This document shows positions 1 to 9,973 of a stretch of 64,000 nucleotides of DNA, piece by piece. The stretch covers positions 62,001 to 126,000 of the forward strand of contig JAGTXO010000071.1 of assembly GCA_019448385.1 (NCBI GenBank), written 5' to 3'. Numbering within the stretch: position 1 is the first letter of the stretch; every line of letters starts with the position of its first letter. This stretch comes from Diacronema lutheri (lineage: Eukaryota; Haptophyta; Pavlovophyceae; Pavlovales; Pavlovaceae). The position numbers and the translations under genes are program-made. The notes beneath the pieces are model-generated. The model was not told where the DNA came from, ran no database searches, and worked only from the letters and a program-made list of their open reading frames with translations.

Positions 1-155
1 AAGCGAACGCGGCGCTGCTCGCGGCGGAGCAGGCGCGCGCGAGAGGTCGCGCCGATGCGCACGGGCGCCACTCAGGCGTTGAGCGCAAGGCGACGCGTGC
101 CGACCGGCCGCGCGCGGCCGCGCGCGCGAGCGGAGCGGCGGCGGCGGCCGGCGGC

Positions 156-761
156 ATGGGCGGCGCGGCGTGGGGCGGCGATGGGATCGGCGACGCGTTG
201 TCGCCGCCGCCATTCGCTCCGCGCGCCGACGCGCCGCGCTGGTGGGCATGCGTTGACGAAACTGCGCCGTTACAAGGCACGCGCGTGGCGTGTCGCGCCT
301 GGGCTCGCGCGGCACCTCTGCCCGCGCTGCGTCGGCCCGCGTCCGCGCCGCCCGCGTCGCGCGCGTTGGCGCGCGGCTGCGTGGGCGGCGGACGCGCGGG
401 CAGCGGCGGCGTGGGCGGCGCCTTTGGTACAAGCGCCACGATGCGCACATCGTCGCCTGCGTCCGCGCTTGCTCGCACGTGCGGCGCGCGTGCGGGCGCG
501 TCGCCGCGCGCGCTCCCTACGGCCGGTCGCGGTGGTGACGCGAGTGCGAGCCGCGGCCCTCGACGGCGGATGGTGCGCGCAGTCACGGCCGCCGCGCTCG
601 TCTGCCGGCGCGCGCTCAAGATGGCAGCGGCGGCCGCCGACGCTGCTGCGGCCGAGCGTGCGCGCCGGCTCGCCGCGTCGGCTGAGCGGTACGAGCGTGC
701 CGCGCGGCAGAGCCGCAGCCCGCGCGCGCCGCCGGCCCCCGCCGCCGCCGACCCCGAGTAG
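156..761 (+). CDS. Possible 3' exon of an unidentified upstream gene (partial)
   Basis: An open frame runs to a TAG at 759-761. Its last 60 or so residues read like real protein: an Ala/Arg/Glu-rich helical stretch with ERARRLAASAERYERAA, then a proline-rich tail ending in ADPE. Just after the stop the base composition drops and holds T-rich runs, which fits a 3' UTR and then the promoter of the next gene. The upstream part is so GC-biased that every frame is open, so neither the exon start nor the function can be set. I recognise no domain. The gene would continue to the left of the window. Confidence 0.25.
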   Translation: MGGAAWGGDGIGDALSPPPFAPRADAPRWWACVDETAPLQGTRVACRAWARAAPLPALRRPASAPPASRALARGCVGGGRAGSGGVGGAFGTSATMRTSSPASALARTCGARAGASPRALPTAGRGGDASASRGPRRRMVRAVTAAALVCRRALKMAAAAADAAAAERARRLAASAERYERAARQSRSPRAPPAPAAADPE

Positions 762-791
762 AAAGGTGTTCGGGTTTCGGGTTTCCCTTCG

Positions 792-799
792 TTCATGAA
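792..799. promoter_or_regulatory. Candidate heat-shock element (TTCATGAA)
   Basis: A TTCnnGAA dyad lies in the lower-GC stretch 765-890, about 130 bp upstream of the heat-shock-factor start codon. HSF trimers bind alternating nGAAn units, so this could be an autoregulatory site. An 8-bp match can arise by chance, and no third unit in correct phase is clear. Confidence 0.25.
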
Positions 800-926
800 A
801 GGTCCCAAGCGTTGGTTTCGTCCCGAAGTACCTGGTCGAGCAGGTTTGCGGCTCCCGATTTAATTCTCCTTTCCTCGGCGGCGTGACACCCCCACAGGAG
901 GCAGCGGCAGGCGCTCGAGGGCAACG

Positions 927-2742
927 ATGGCGTCCTCGGGCGGCGCGGTCGTCGCGCACGGCGGGGACGCGTTGGCTGATGCGGAGATGCCTCCCATGCA
1001 CCGCGCCGACGACGACCGGCAGCTCGCCGCGCAAAATCGGCAGCGCCACCGCGCGGCGCTCTTGCGGCTGCAGCAGTCGTGCGCTGAGGTCGCGGAGGAG
1101 GTCGAGCGGAAGAAGCAGCGGCTGATGGAGGCGCTACGCGAGCAGAAGCAGCTCAAGACGCGCATCAGCTACCTCGAAGCTGGCGCCCTCTCGCGGACAC
1201 TCGGCACGCAGCCCGAGCACAGGTGCGCGCGCGCACGCGCGCGCGCATGCGGAAACGGCGCCGCCCTGGGCATGCGCGCATGCCGAGGGCGGCGTCGAGA
1301 CGAGCGGTCATGCCAGGCCGCGCCGTGTGCGGCACAGCCCGCGCTTCGGCGCGTGCCCACCGCGTGCCGACCGCCGCCATCCCGCGCATCGCCGCACACC
1401 GCCGCGCACCGCCGCACGCCGCCGCGCACCGCCGCTCGCCGCCGCTCTGCGGGCGCAGGTACGCGGAGACGTTCACTGACGCGGCCATCTCGGAGATCAT
1501 CTCGGAGATCATCTCCGAGGACGCTTCGGACGCGGTCGGCGGGCCGGGCGGCTCGACGATCGGCGGCGGTGGCAACGGCGGCTATGGGCACGAGGACGAC
1601 GACGACAACGGTCGGTGCGGTCTCCTCTCCCAGGAGCACGAAGAATGGTGCGAGGACGCAAAGTTGCTCGCCGTGCCGAACATCGCGCCCTTCGTCAAGA
1701 AGTGTTACGAGGCGCGCGCATGCGCGCTTCGGCGCGCGCGCGCGCGCGCGTGCGCGCGCGCGCGCGCGCGAGCAGCCCCGGGCGCGCGCGTCGCCGACGC
1801 GCTCGCCCTGCCGCTGCGCCCGCTGCGCACGTGTCGGGGCAGATCGTGAACTCCAAGCGCACGGACACGATCGTCTCGTGGGCTGCCGACGGTCTCTCCT
1901 TCTCGGTGCACGACCCGCGGCGTTGCGCGCACGAGGTGCTGCCCCGCTTCTTCAAGCACGCCAACCTCATGTCATGGATTCGTCAGTTGAATAAGTATGG
2001 CTTCCGTCGTGTCAGCGCAGGGCGCGCCTCGACGCACGGCTCGCACACGACGCCCGGCGGCGGCGGCGGCGGCGGCGGCGGCGCGAACGACGCGCACTCG
2101 GCCGCGTGCGGCGGCGGCTCGGCGTCGCGCGGCGGGGGCGCGTGCTCGCCGCTCCCCGGCGCGTCGGAGCCCGGCGGTTCTACGCAGCCGCAGTTCCATG
2201 GCGCCGGTGGCGGCGCCGGCGGCGCGAGCGGTGCTGGCCGGCTCACAGAATTCCAGACGCTCCACTTTCGCCACCCGAGCTTCCAACGCGGCTGCCTCTC
2301 GCTTCTCCCGGCAATCCGCGTGCAGCGTGGCGGCGTTGACGCCGGTGCGCCGCGCGTTCGCCGCCGCGTTGCGCCGCGCCGCGTTGCGCCGCGCTCACCG
2401 CCCTCGACGCGGCCACAGCCGCCGCGTTGCGCCGCGCTCACCCGTACGCGGCGCGCGCGCGCCTCCCCTCGCCGCGCGCGACACAGGCATGTCCGAGGCG
2501 CAGATGGCGCACATGGCCACCTCGGCGCTCGCCGCGCCGACCACGCCCGCCGCGCGCGGCCGAGCGAGCAAGGGCGCTCGCGCCTCGACGTCGCGCGAGG
2601 GCGCCGGTACAAGCGCGCGCGCGGGCGCGACGGGCGGCGGCGGCTCCGGCTCGCTGGGCAAGCGCCAGTACGGCGCGGCGACGGCTGCGGCGGCGGCGAT
2701 GAGCGGCGGCACGGCCCACTCGCAGCTCGGCGCGACCTACAT

Positions 2743-2784
<42 letters not shown>

Positions 2785-3031
2785 ACCGCCGCTCGGCCTG
2801 GTGGGCGCCGCGCTTGGTACGCACCCGCTGCACGCGCAGTACGGCGGCGGAGGGCATTCGTGCGGCGCGCGCGTGCCCGGCGCGCCGCCGCCGCCGCACG
2901 GCGCAGGCGGCGCCCCCTTTGGCGACGCGGGTGGAGGCACGTACATGCCCGGCGGCGGCTGCTGCGGCTGCGCGTCGACGCCCGTGGGCTATGATTCGTC
3001 GTCGCCGCAGCAGCAGCAGCAGCAGCAGCGC

Positions 3032-3065
<34 letters not shown>

Positions 3066-4891
3066 GCGCGCACTGGGCGTCCGCCGCGCACGGCCAGTCG
3101 CCGCAGCCGCAGCTGCAGCCGCAGCCACAGTGGCCCGCGGCGCAGCAGCCGCCCGCTGGCGGTTATCCGTCGCCGTACGCATCACCGCAGCTGCAGCAGC
3201 AATGGGCGACGGCTCTCTTCGCGCACGCGCTCGGCGCCGCCGGCGCGAGCGCGGGCGCGCCGCCTTCAATCCTCAACGCGCTCGCGGCGCAGGCGGCCGG
3301 CGGCCACTTGCAAGTCACCTTTGTGCCCGGCCCGCCGCCCGGCGCGCCGTGCGCGTCGCCGCTGCCCCCGTTGGCGCGCGCGGACGCGGCCGGCGCGGCC
3401 TTCGGCGGTCACGCACAGCCGCGCCGCGCGCAGCCCGCCGACGCGGGCGCGCACTTTTGCGCGCCGCCCGCGCGGCAGTTCGCCGCGCCGGGCGCGCCGG
3501 GCGTCGGCGGTTTCTGCGCGGGCGCTGGCGGCGCGCCGTTCGCCGCGGCCGCCGCGGCCGCGGCGGGCGCGGCGTGCGGCGCGCCCACGGGGGCGCCGTC
3601 GTCGGGCGGCCCGGCCGCGCAGCCGCAGCCAGGCGTCGCCGGCGGCGCGAGCGCGGACGGCGGCGCGACCGGCGCGCTGGCGCACACGTCGCGCGTCCTT
3701 CGCGGCAGCGCGGACACGGCCGCGGCCGCCGTCGGCACGCACGCCACCGGTGGCGGTGCGCGCGCCGCGTCAGGCGGCCGCGCGCCGGCCCGGCAGAGCG
3801 ACGCGCCCGCGCCGCCGCTGTGCGCCGTCGCGGGCAGCGGCTACCCGCGCACCGTGCCGCTCGCCGCGGTGGCAAAGACCACGCCCGCTGGCGGCGCGGG
3901 CGCGTCCCAGCCGTCGCGCTGCGCGTCGCACGTGCGCGCGCCGGCGGGCGTCGGCGCATTCGAGAGCCCGGCCGCGCGCGGAATGCACGACCACCGGCTG
4001 GCAGAGCAGGGGTTGGGCGGTGGTGCGGGCGTGGACGTCGACGCTGCGGACGCGATCGAGCGGGCGCGCGAAGGTGGTGCGGTGGACGACGCGGAGGCGC
4101 GCACGGCGGACGGCGTTGACAAGGGCGTGGCCATGGACAACGGCGAGGCGGACGGCGCGACCGACGCGGTGAACGGCATGGGTGAGGCGGAGGCGGACGC
4201 GGTGAACGCTCGGATACCCGCCGGCGCGGAGGCCGTGTGCGCCGCGCTCGCCAACGCGGCGAGCCAGGGCGTCGCGCTACCTATCCTCGTACTCTCCGCA
4301 GGTGCGCCCGCGCGCGGCCGCCGCGCGCGGCCGCGCCGTGCGCGCGCGAACCGCGCGCGGCCGCCCGAAGGCCGCGCCGCCGGCAGGCGATGCGCGCCGC
4401 GCGTCGCCGCCTTACACGCCGCCCTCGCGGCACGCGCCGCCGCGCGCCTCCGCCCGCGCTCGCCACCCACCGTCCGTCCAGATGGCACTTTCTCGTCACT
4501 TCTGCCGACCGTTACGCTCCCGGTCCCACACGCGGGCGGGCCGGCCTCGACGTCGTGCGTGCCCGGCACGGCCGCGCTGCCGCCCGCGCGCTCGTCCGAG
4601 TCCGTGCCCGCCGCGTTTGAAACCGCCGACACCGCCGAGCACCTGCCGACCGAGCCCGCAGCGCACGGCGCGGCCAACGCCAGTCCGGGCGCAGCGGGCA
4701 TGGGCGTCGGTGGCCCGGCCGACGGCTCGGGCGCGCGGCTAATCCCCGGCCCGTCGCCCGGCACGATGGCGTTGAGCACCGACGAGGCGGACATGATCTC
4801 CGAAGACATGATCTCCGAGCGCGTGCTGCCCGGCGCTGACGCGGACGGCGACGACGAGGCACACGCGCACGACACGCAGCCGGGCTTGTGA
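927..4891 (+). CDS. HSF: Heat-shock transcription factor, five exons
   Basis: Sequence-specific nuclear transcription factor of the HSF family. My exon model is 927-1222, 1459-1711, 1843-2317, 2487-4301 and 4482-4891: 3249 nt, 1082 aa, frame kept throughout. The winged-helix DNA-binding domain spans exons 2 and 3 (about residues 172-260), with IAPFVKKCYE, then DTIVSW, LPRFFKHANL and IRQLNKYGFRR. It ends with an HSF-like HP-F-RG/LLPAI motif. Oddly, the clear coiled coil (about residues 48-88, EEVERKKQRLMEALREQKQL) lies before the DNA-binding domain, whereas the usual HSF oligomerisation repeat lies after it. The long C-terminal half is rich in Gln, Ala and Gly, with a pure Gln run at 2743-2783, as in activation domains; an acidic tail with two ISE repeats ends it. 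Introns 2 (1712-1842) and 3 (2318-2486) use GC donors; introns 1 and 4 are GT-AG. The start is the first ATG in frame with the coiled coil. The family call is firm; the third intron is the least certain junction. Confidence 0.85.
2741..2783 (+). repeat. CAG microsatellite encoding polyglutamine
   Basis: About 14 CAG units inside HSF exon 4 give a glutamine run. A shorter CAG run and a GCG alanine run follow at about 3007-3062. They lie in the predicted activation region and are likely variable in length. Confidence 0.85.
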
Positions 4892-5285
4892 TCGGCGCGG
4901 GTGCGGCCGTGCGCTATGCGGAGCGGCGTTGCAAGCCCTCCACGCCTTGACCTTCCCGTGTGCGGTTCCCCAGCGCAGAGCGGGATGGGCGATTGCGACA
5001 CAAGTGCCTCGTCGCTGCGGGCACGCCGCACGCGGCATGTTCCGCACCCCCTTACTGCTCCTGCACGACCTTGTGACCTGACTGCGCGCGCGTGTGGTCT
5101 GAATGAGGCGGGCCGACTGTCGAATGCCAGACGACCTGTGCCCCGCTGGGCCGAATGTCGAGTGCTGAGTGTGAAGGTCTGCCCAGCCGCGAGCGGCGAG
5201 TCCCTTCCACACTCGTGAGTCATGACTTGCCCGCGGAAGTGAATAATCATTTGACTACAAGTGCTACCGGGGGGGCGCTGTCGCG
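4892..5285. other. Intergenic: HSF 3' flank, no gene seen
   Basis: Composition here is closer to balanced than in the coding blocks. It should hold the HSF 3' UTR. No domain-bearing frame or RNA gene was recognised on either strand. Confidence 0.4.
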
Positions 5286-5855
5286 GTGGGGGGTATCGCG
5301 CCGCCTCGGCGAGGGTGGCCGTGCGGCTTCTGCCGCGCGCCCGCTCTCGTCGGGGCAGGCGACGGGCCTTGCCCGTGGTGCGCCGCTTCCCTCGTTTTCG
5401 ATCAGTGCCTCTTCCTCCGGGGCGTGCGGCCGCCCGCCGGCGTCTTTGGCCTGCAGCCCGAGCACGGCGAGCCCGCGCGCTACGGCGACCGGTGGCCTCG
5501 CCGTGAGGCGGGCGCCGCGCGGCGGTTTTGGGGGCTGCTCGATGGCGCTCTGGCTCGTCGTGACCGGGGCCTTGCCTTCATCTGGCTCGGCTTCTTTGTC
5601 GCTGCGGACGCGCGCGATCCCGGTGACATTCCCTTTGCCTGCGTACGCTGGGCGGAGCATCGGTGGTTCGCGACTTTGGCCGCCGACGTGCTCTGGGCTG
5701 GCGATGAAGGCTGGTTCCCGCACGTCGACGCGGCGGTGCGAGCTGTCGACGCGGCTCGGCCGTCCGCCCGCCTGGACGATGGCGAACGGCCCCTCGGTGG
5801 CTACTACTCGGACGACGCAGGCACGGTCTTCGAGGACGACGGTGGCGATTACTAG
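5286..5855 (+). CDS. Hypothetical protein with CxxC...CxxC zinc ribbon
   Basis: The frame ends at a TAG at 5853-5855 and reads as a plausible protein of up to 189 aa. Near its start two knuckles, CGFC and CPWC, are 13 residues apart, as in small zinc ribbons. The rest is rich in Trp, Phe and Asp (RFWGLLDGAL, FIWLGFFVAA, WAGDEGWF) and ends in an acidic Tyr-rich tail (GGYYSDDAG). Aromatic residues are hard to get by chance in this base composition, which argues for real coding. There is no ATG in frame near the start, so the 5' end may lie in another exon or the start may be non-AUG. I cannot assign a family. The gene lies between HSF and the left end of the mobile element. Confidence 0.4.
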   Translation: MGGIAPPRRGWPCGFCRAPALVGAGDGPCPWCAASLVFDQCLFLRGVRPPAGVFGLQPEHGEPARYGDRWPRREAGAARRFWGLLDGALARRDRGLAFIWLGFFVAADARDPGDIPFACVRWAEHRWFATLAADVLWAGDEGWFPHVDAAVRAVDAARPSARLDDGERPLGGYYSDDAGTVFEDDGGDY

Positions 5856-5963
5856 GACGGGCGTGCCGGTGGCGGCGCCTTCCCACAAGACTTTCAAGAT
5901 CCCCGCTCGCGATGCGCACTCGTTTGTTCGCGAGATGGGGGGACCATGCCGGCTGCCGCCGCG

Positions 5964-5992
5964 GGTCCCACACGTTTTACGCGTGTGGGACC
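5964..5992. terminator. Perfect 11-bp hairpin followed by a T run
   Basis: GGTCCCACACG is followed by a 7-nt loop (TTTTACG), its exact reverse complement, and then TGTTTTT. It lies about 110 bp past the stop of the zinc-ribbon frame, so a structured RNA 3' end is possible. The role is inferred; the hairpin itself is plain in the sequence. Confidence 0.4.
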
Positions 5993-5999
5993 TGTTTTT

Positions 6000-6606
6000 G
6001 GTGTTCCCAAGTAAGGCCGTCGTCATCGTGAGGTGCCCTCAATTGTCCCCCGTCTCGCGCTTCAGGAACCCTCTGCTCTGTCTGCTCCCGCCTCTGCCTT
6101 TGCAAGCGGGTCGGTGGGCTGTGGCGGGGGAGGCCGCGGTGCGCGCGTCGGTGGGCGGGAGGCTGAGCGATGGTGGGCGGATTGCCGGCGGGCCGACAGG
6201 TTCGCTGGCGGCGGGCGGAGGCGCGCTCGGGGGCGGCGGCCGGCGGCGCGGAGGCGTGCGGGGCGGCGGCGCGCGTGGTGCGGGCGGCGGCGCACTCGGC
6301 GGTCTGTCCGGCGGCAGGGCTGGCCGCGGCTCGGTGGCGGCGGTGAATTCCGTCGGCCCTCGGGCCTCTGCTGGCGCGGGCGCGGCTAGCTGTGGTGCGC
6401 GCCGCGGCTGCGGAGGGTGCGGCGGCGCGCGCGGCCGGGGGGCGCCGGCGGTGCGCGGCGGCTAGGCGCGGGCGGGCCTCTGGGCCCGCACCGCCTCGCT
6501 GCCCGCTCGCTGGTGACCGGGATGCGCGGGGATCGACGACATTGGTGGCTACTCGATTCCCCCGCAGCTGGTGCTGACCCCGCTGTCCTGACGTAAGCGC
6601 CGTTAG
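6000..6606. other. Intergenic stretch left of mobile element copy 1
   Basis: Glycine/arginine-type low-complexity frames are open on both strands, but none carries a recognisable motif. It is likely the host flank into which the element inserted. Confidence 0.3.
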
Positions 6607-7199
6607 TATATAGGGCGCGGTCCGGGCTCGAGGGGTCGGGGCGAGGCTTATGACGAGCCTAGGACCGAGACACCCTCCTGACCGGCCGATTTGGAGTAGA
6701 ATTCGGGGTCGAGCGGGCGCGGCGGACGGAGGGCCCGAGCCGGGCCGACGGAGGGTCCGACCCCGGAATGCGGGCGACCGGAAGGGCTTGGGTGATTTAC
6801 GCCTAGTAGAATAGAATGGCGGATTCCGGGGGGGCTCGCAACTGGCATCGCGCAAGCTGAGGCCCCCTGACTGACCGGACCGCGCCGAGTGCGCGTGCAC
6901 CCCGTGGAGGGCGCGGCCAGTCGGACACTCTTCGCGACTGAGCTCGCCGCGGCATACCGTGCGCTGCGCCGGCGCGCTACTTGCCGTTGGCCGAGCTGCG
7001 GGTGTTGCGCACCGCCGTGTTGCGCAGCCAGCGGCTGGATACGCCGGTGGCCGGAACCTTGGCGCGCTTTGGCTAAGCGACCTCGGCCTGCACAGACTCG
7101 AACGCGTGCGTAAACTCGAGGCGTTGCAGGTGGCGAGCACGTGAGTTCGCGTAGGAAGTCTTGTACTCGGTGGCCTGACTGTCGACCGACGAGAGCTTG

Positions 7200-7250
7200 G
7201 GCGAGTTCGGCGGCACGTTGGCTCACTTGGGCTCGGTGCGCGGCTCTGCC

Positions 7251-7283
<33 letters not shown>

Positions 7284-8116
7284 CTTCGGACTCGCTGCCC
7301 GGCTCTGCCTGTGCGGGCGCGATGCACTCGGACTCGATGCCCGGCTCTGCCTTCGTGGGCGCGGTCGCGGGCACGGGCGCGCCCTCGACCCCGTCGCGGT
7401 TGAAGACATCGAACTCGACGCACACGCCGTGGTCCTTGAAGTCGGTGGCCTCGCTGTCGTTCGCGTAAGCCTCGGGCGAACTCGCAACGAGCGACGACAT
7501 CTCGGCGTGGAGCCAGCACATCTCATGCTGCACCGCGTGTTCAGGTTCTCGAGCGCTCCGTTGAAAGAGTCACTCTCACCGAGGCGCTCGCTGCACCACA
7601 CCAGATAGCCATCGAGCTTGTGAGCGTGCTCGTGCGCCCGTGCGAGGTCCTTGGAGAGCGCGTCGGCGCGCGCGCACATGCCGTCGCATGACTTGGCCGG
7701 TGTCATGCTGTGCTTCCAAGGCCTGGTGCTCGGCGTTGAGCGTGTCGTGATCCTCGCGAACGAGCTGCAACCAGCTGCAGCAGCCGCGCGACGCCGCTGT
7801 CGCCGACGATGCGCTGGAGCATGTGGCCCATGAGGTGTGCGCGGCACGTGGCGAGCGCCACATTTTTGCGCAGCAGCGCGAGGATCCGGGCGCCGCGGAC
7901 GAGCCGGCCCATGCACTTGAGCGCGTAGATTCGGCCGCACATGCACGCGCCGACGACCGAGTCGGCGGGCCCGCCGTCGAGCCAAAAGTTGGCCTCGGCC
8001 GCATCGCGGCGGCGGGCGACGCGCTGAAGGATGCGCACGCGGTAGTGCCGGTCGACGAGCAGCTCGTCGCCGAAGATCTCGTCGGGCAGCAGCTCGGAGA
8101 CGTTCTGGGGGTACAT
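7200..8116 (-). CDS. Coiled-coil/acidic element protein of unknown function (copy 1)
   Basis: The likely start is the ATG at 8116 (MYPQNVSELLPDEIFGDELL). The first 120 residues read as compact globular protein (VRILQRVARRRDAAEANFWL, Cys-rich CMCGRIYALKC). A heptad-rich part follows (EDHDTLNAEHQALEAQHD, then LSKDLARAHEHAHKLDGYL), and an acidic and Pro/Ala-rich tail with PAPAPA repeats. The coding signal passes through about three frames, with no clear introns. It is therefore either spliced in a way I cannot see or decayed; both copies share the same state. It is transcribed away from the nested palindrome at 8532-9404 and the helicase gene. I recognise no family. Confidence 0.45.
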
Positions 8117-8531
8117 GCTGTGCGAGCGTGCACGCGACGAGATCTCGTCGGGCGTGCCGTCCGTTCGTTCAGAGCAGAGCGCGTCGGACCGGCAGACAGA
8201 CGATGCAGCGCGCGAAGGCACCTGCGGCGCGCGGCGTGGCCTCGCGTGCCGTCACGAAGCCGCCTGCGCGCACTGCGGAGGCGGCGAGCGCGACGAGGGC
8301 GGGCGCGGACGAGGTGCTGAGCGGCGTCACGTACGCGCCCTCGCTCGCCGAGCTCGACGCCGCGGCGCTGACGATGCGCGCGGCGTACCACACCGACCGC
8401 CCCTGAGACGATGCGCGGCGCCCGCGGAGGACTGGTCCGTTGGCGCGCAAACCGTGGGCGAAAGGGCGCGAAGCCAACGGCCGTCCGCGCACGTTCAAAC
8501 GCGCGCATACGGGTGGCATCCTCCCACCTTC

Positions 8532-9404
8532 GGCGCCGCTTTCCAAAAGGGTGTAGGGTGTAGGGTGTAGGATGCAAAACAAGCCCTCCCCACATTTGGG
8601 CCCGACGTCATTCCTTCTTCGAAGCCGTGACGTTACTCACATACGAGTACCTTTACTTAGTGTAGGATGTATCTATTCTCTAGGTATTTGCATAGTGTAG
8701 GGTGTAGGATAAGTACGGTTATGAAAGTCCCATAGGGGGGAGAAGGAATGACGCTGTGACGAAAGAAGGAATGACGTCGGGCCCAAATGTGGGGAGGGCT
8801 TGTTTTGCATCCTACACCCTACACCCTACACCCTTTTAGAAAGCGGCGGCGCCTCGGAGCATGGCGGCTCGACAGCATGGCGCCTCGACAGCATGGCGTC
8901 GTCCAGCGTGGCGTCCAGGATGGCGACTGCGCCCGGGCCGTGACGCCGCGACGTCGTTCGGCTGCGTCACGGAGGAGCGCCATCCGTGCGCCACGGAGGA
9001 GCGGCAGGACCACGACGCGGCGTGACGCTGGACGACGCCATGCTGTATAGGCGCCATGCTGTCGAGCCGCCATGCTCTGAGGCGCCGCCGCTTTTCAAAA
9101 GGGTGTAGGGTGTAGGGTGTAGGATGCAAAACAAGCCCTCCCCACATCTGGGCCCGACGTCATTCCTTCTTTCGTCACAGCGTCATTCCTTCACTCCCTG
9201 TAGGACTTTCGTAACCGTACTTATCCTACACCCTACACTATGCAAATACTTAGAGAATAGATACATCCTACACTAAGTAAAAGTACTCGTATGTGAGTAA
9301 CGTCACGGCTTCGAAGAAGGAATGACGTCGGGCCCAAATGTGGGGAGGGCTTGTTTTGCATCCTACACCCTACACCCTACACCCTTTTAGAAAGCGGCGG
9401 CGCC
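8532..9404. repeat. Nested giant palindrome built of two MITE-like inverted repeats (copy 1)
   Basis: Two elements of about 320 bp (8532-8853 and 9081-9404) each have long terminal inverted repeats that begin GGCGCCGC...AAAAGGG and continue through three GTAGGGT heptamers into GATGCAAAACAAGCCCTCCC. The second is the reverse complement of the first. The 230 bp between them is itself an inverted repeat (CGGAGCATGGCGGCTCGACA facing its complement), centred near 8955. The whole 870 bp can therefore fold back on itself. Its base composition is much lower in GC than its surroundings. It lies between the minus coiled-coil gene and the plus helicase gene, so it could be nested MITEs, a replication origin, or a regulatory hub. 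Both element copies carry it. Confidence 0.85.
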
Positions 9405-9498
9405 TCAGAGCATGGCGCCCGCCCGCTCGAGCCGGACCTCCGCGCAGCCGGACTCGCCCCGCCCCGGGCTGCTCTGGCTGGGCGACGTCGTGCGCGCC

Positions 9499-9870
9499 TC
9501 AGAACGCCGCGCTCGCCACGCGCACGTAGCCCTCGTCCGGGTCCGGCTCGGGCGCCGCGTCGCGCACCGAGCGCGACGCGGCCTCGACGCCCGGCGTTTC
9601 GGCACGCGAGGCGACGGATGCCTCGTCCGGCCGGCCCCACGGCAGCTGCAGCTCGAGCTGGCGCTGGATGATGCGCGGCGTCGCCACGCGCCCGTGCTGC
9701 ACCTCGCGACGTCGCGCGCGCACGTAGAGCACGATCGCCACCGAGCCGCTGAGGCCCATCATCGCGCCGAGCAGCACCGAGATTGTGGTCTCATTGTCTG
9801 CTTGGGCGCGAACGGAAAACGCGCGAAGGGTGGCGACGAAGATCGTTGGGTTGGGTTGGGCCACCGGCTC
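9499..9870 (-). CDS. Small single-TM protein of the element (copy 1)
   Basis: The frame ends at 9499. A clear membrane helix (TTISVLLGAMMGLSGSVAIV) is followed by a basic stop-transfer stretch (RARRRE) and a tail of about 75 residues rich in charged residues, ending DEGYVRVASAAF. Before the helix lies FVATLRAFSVRAQADNE, which could be luminal. The frame stays open upstream into the helicase 5' region, but the likely start is not clear and an upstream exon is possible. I recognise no family. The same frame is present in copy 2. Confidence 0.45.
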   Translation of the reverse strand, partial: EPVAQPNPTIFVATLRAFSVRAQADNETTISVLLGAMMGLSGSVAIVLYVRARRREVQHGRVATPRIIQRQLELQLPWGRPDEASVASRAETPGVEAASRSVRDAAPEPDPDEGYVRVASAAF

Positions 9871-9973
9871 CCGAGGATTGCTTGTGGCGCTCGACTGACC
9901 GTTGGCCCAGCTTTTTTTTTTCTCGAACCTACTGTGGAGCCGCCTGCAGCGTGATCTCCCGCGCACAACGACC

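Noticed and set aside
3266-4119. Extra genes inside the HSF region on both strands
   Set aside because: They overlap the spliced HSF exon 4 and consist of Arg/Ala/Pro-type shadow sequence without motifs.
8549-8571. Telomere repeat or former chromosome end at the GTAGGGT triplets
   Set aside because: Only three heptamers per site, always as the edge of the same inverted-repeat unit, and facing both ways. They belong to the MITE-like unit.
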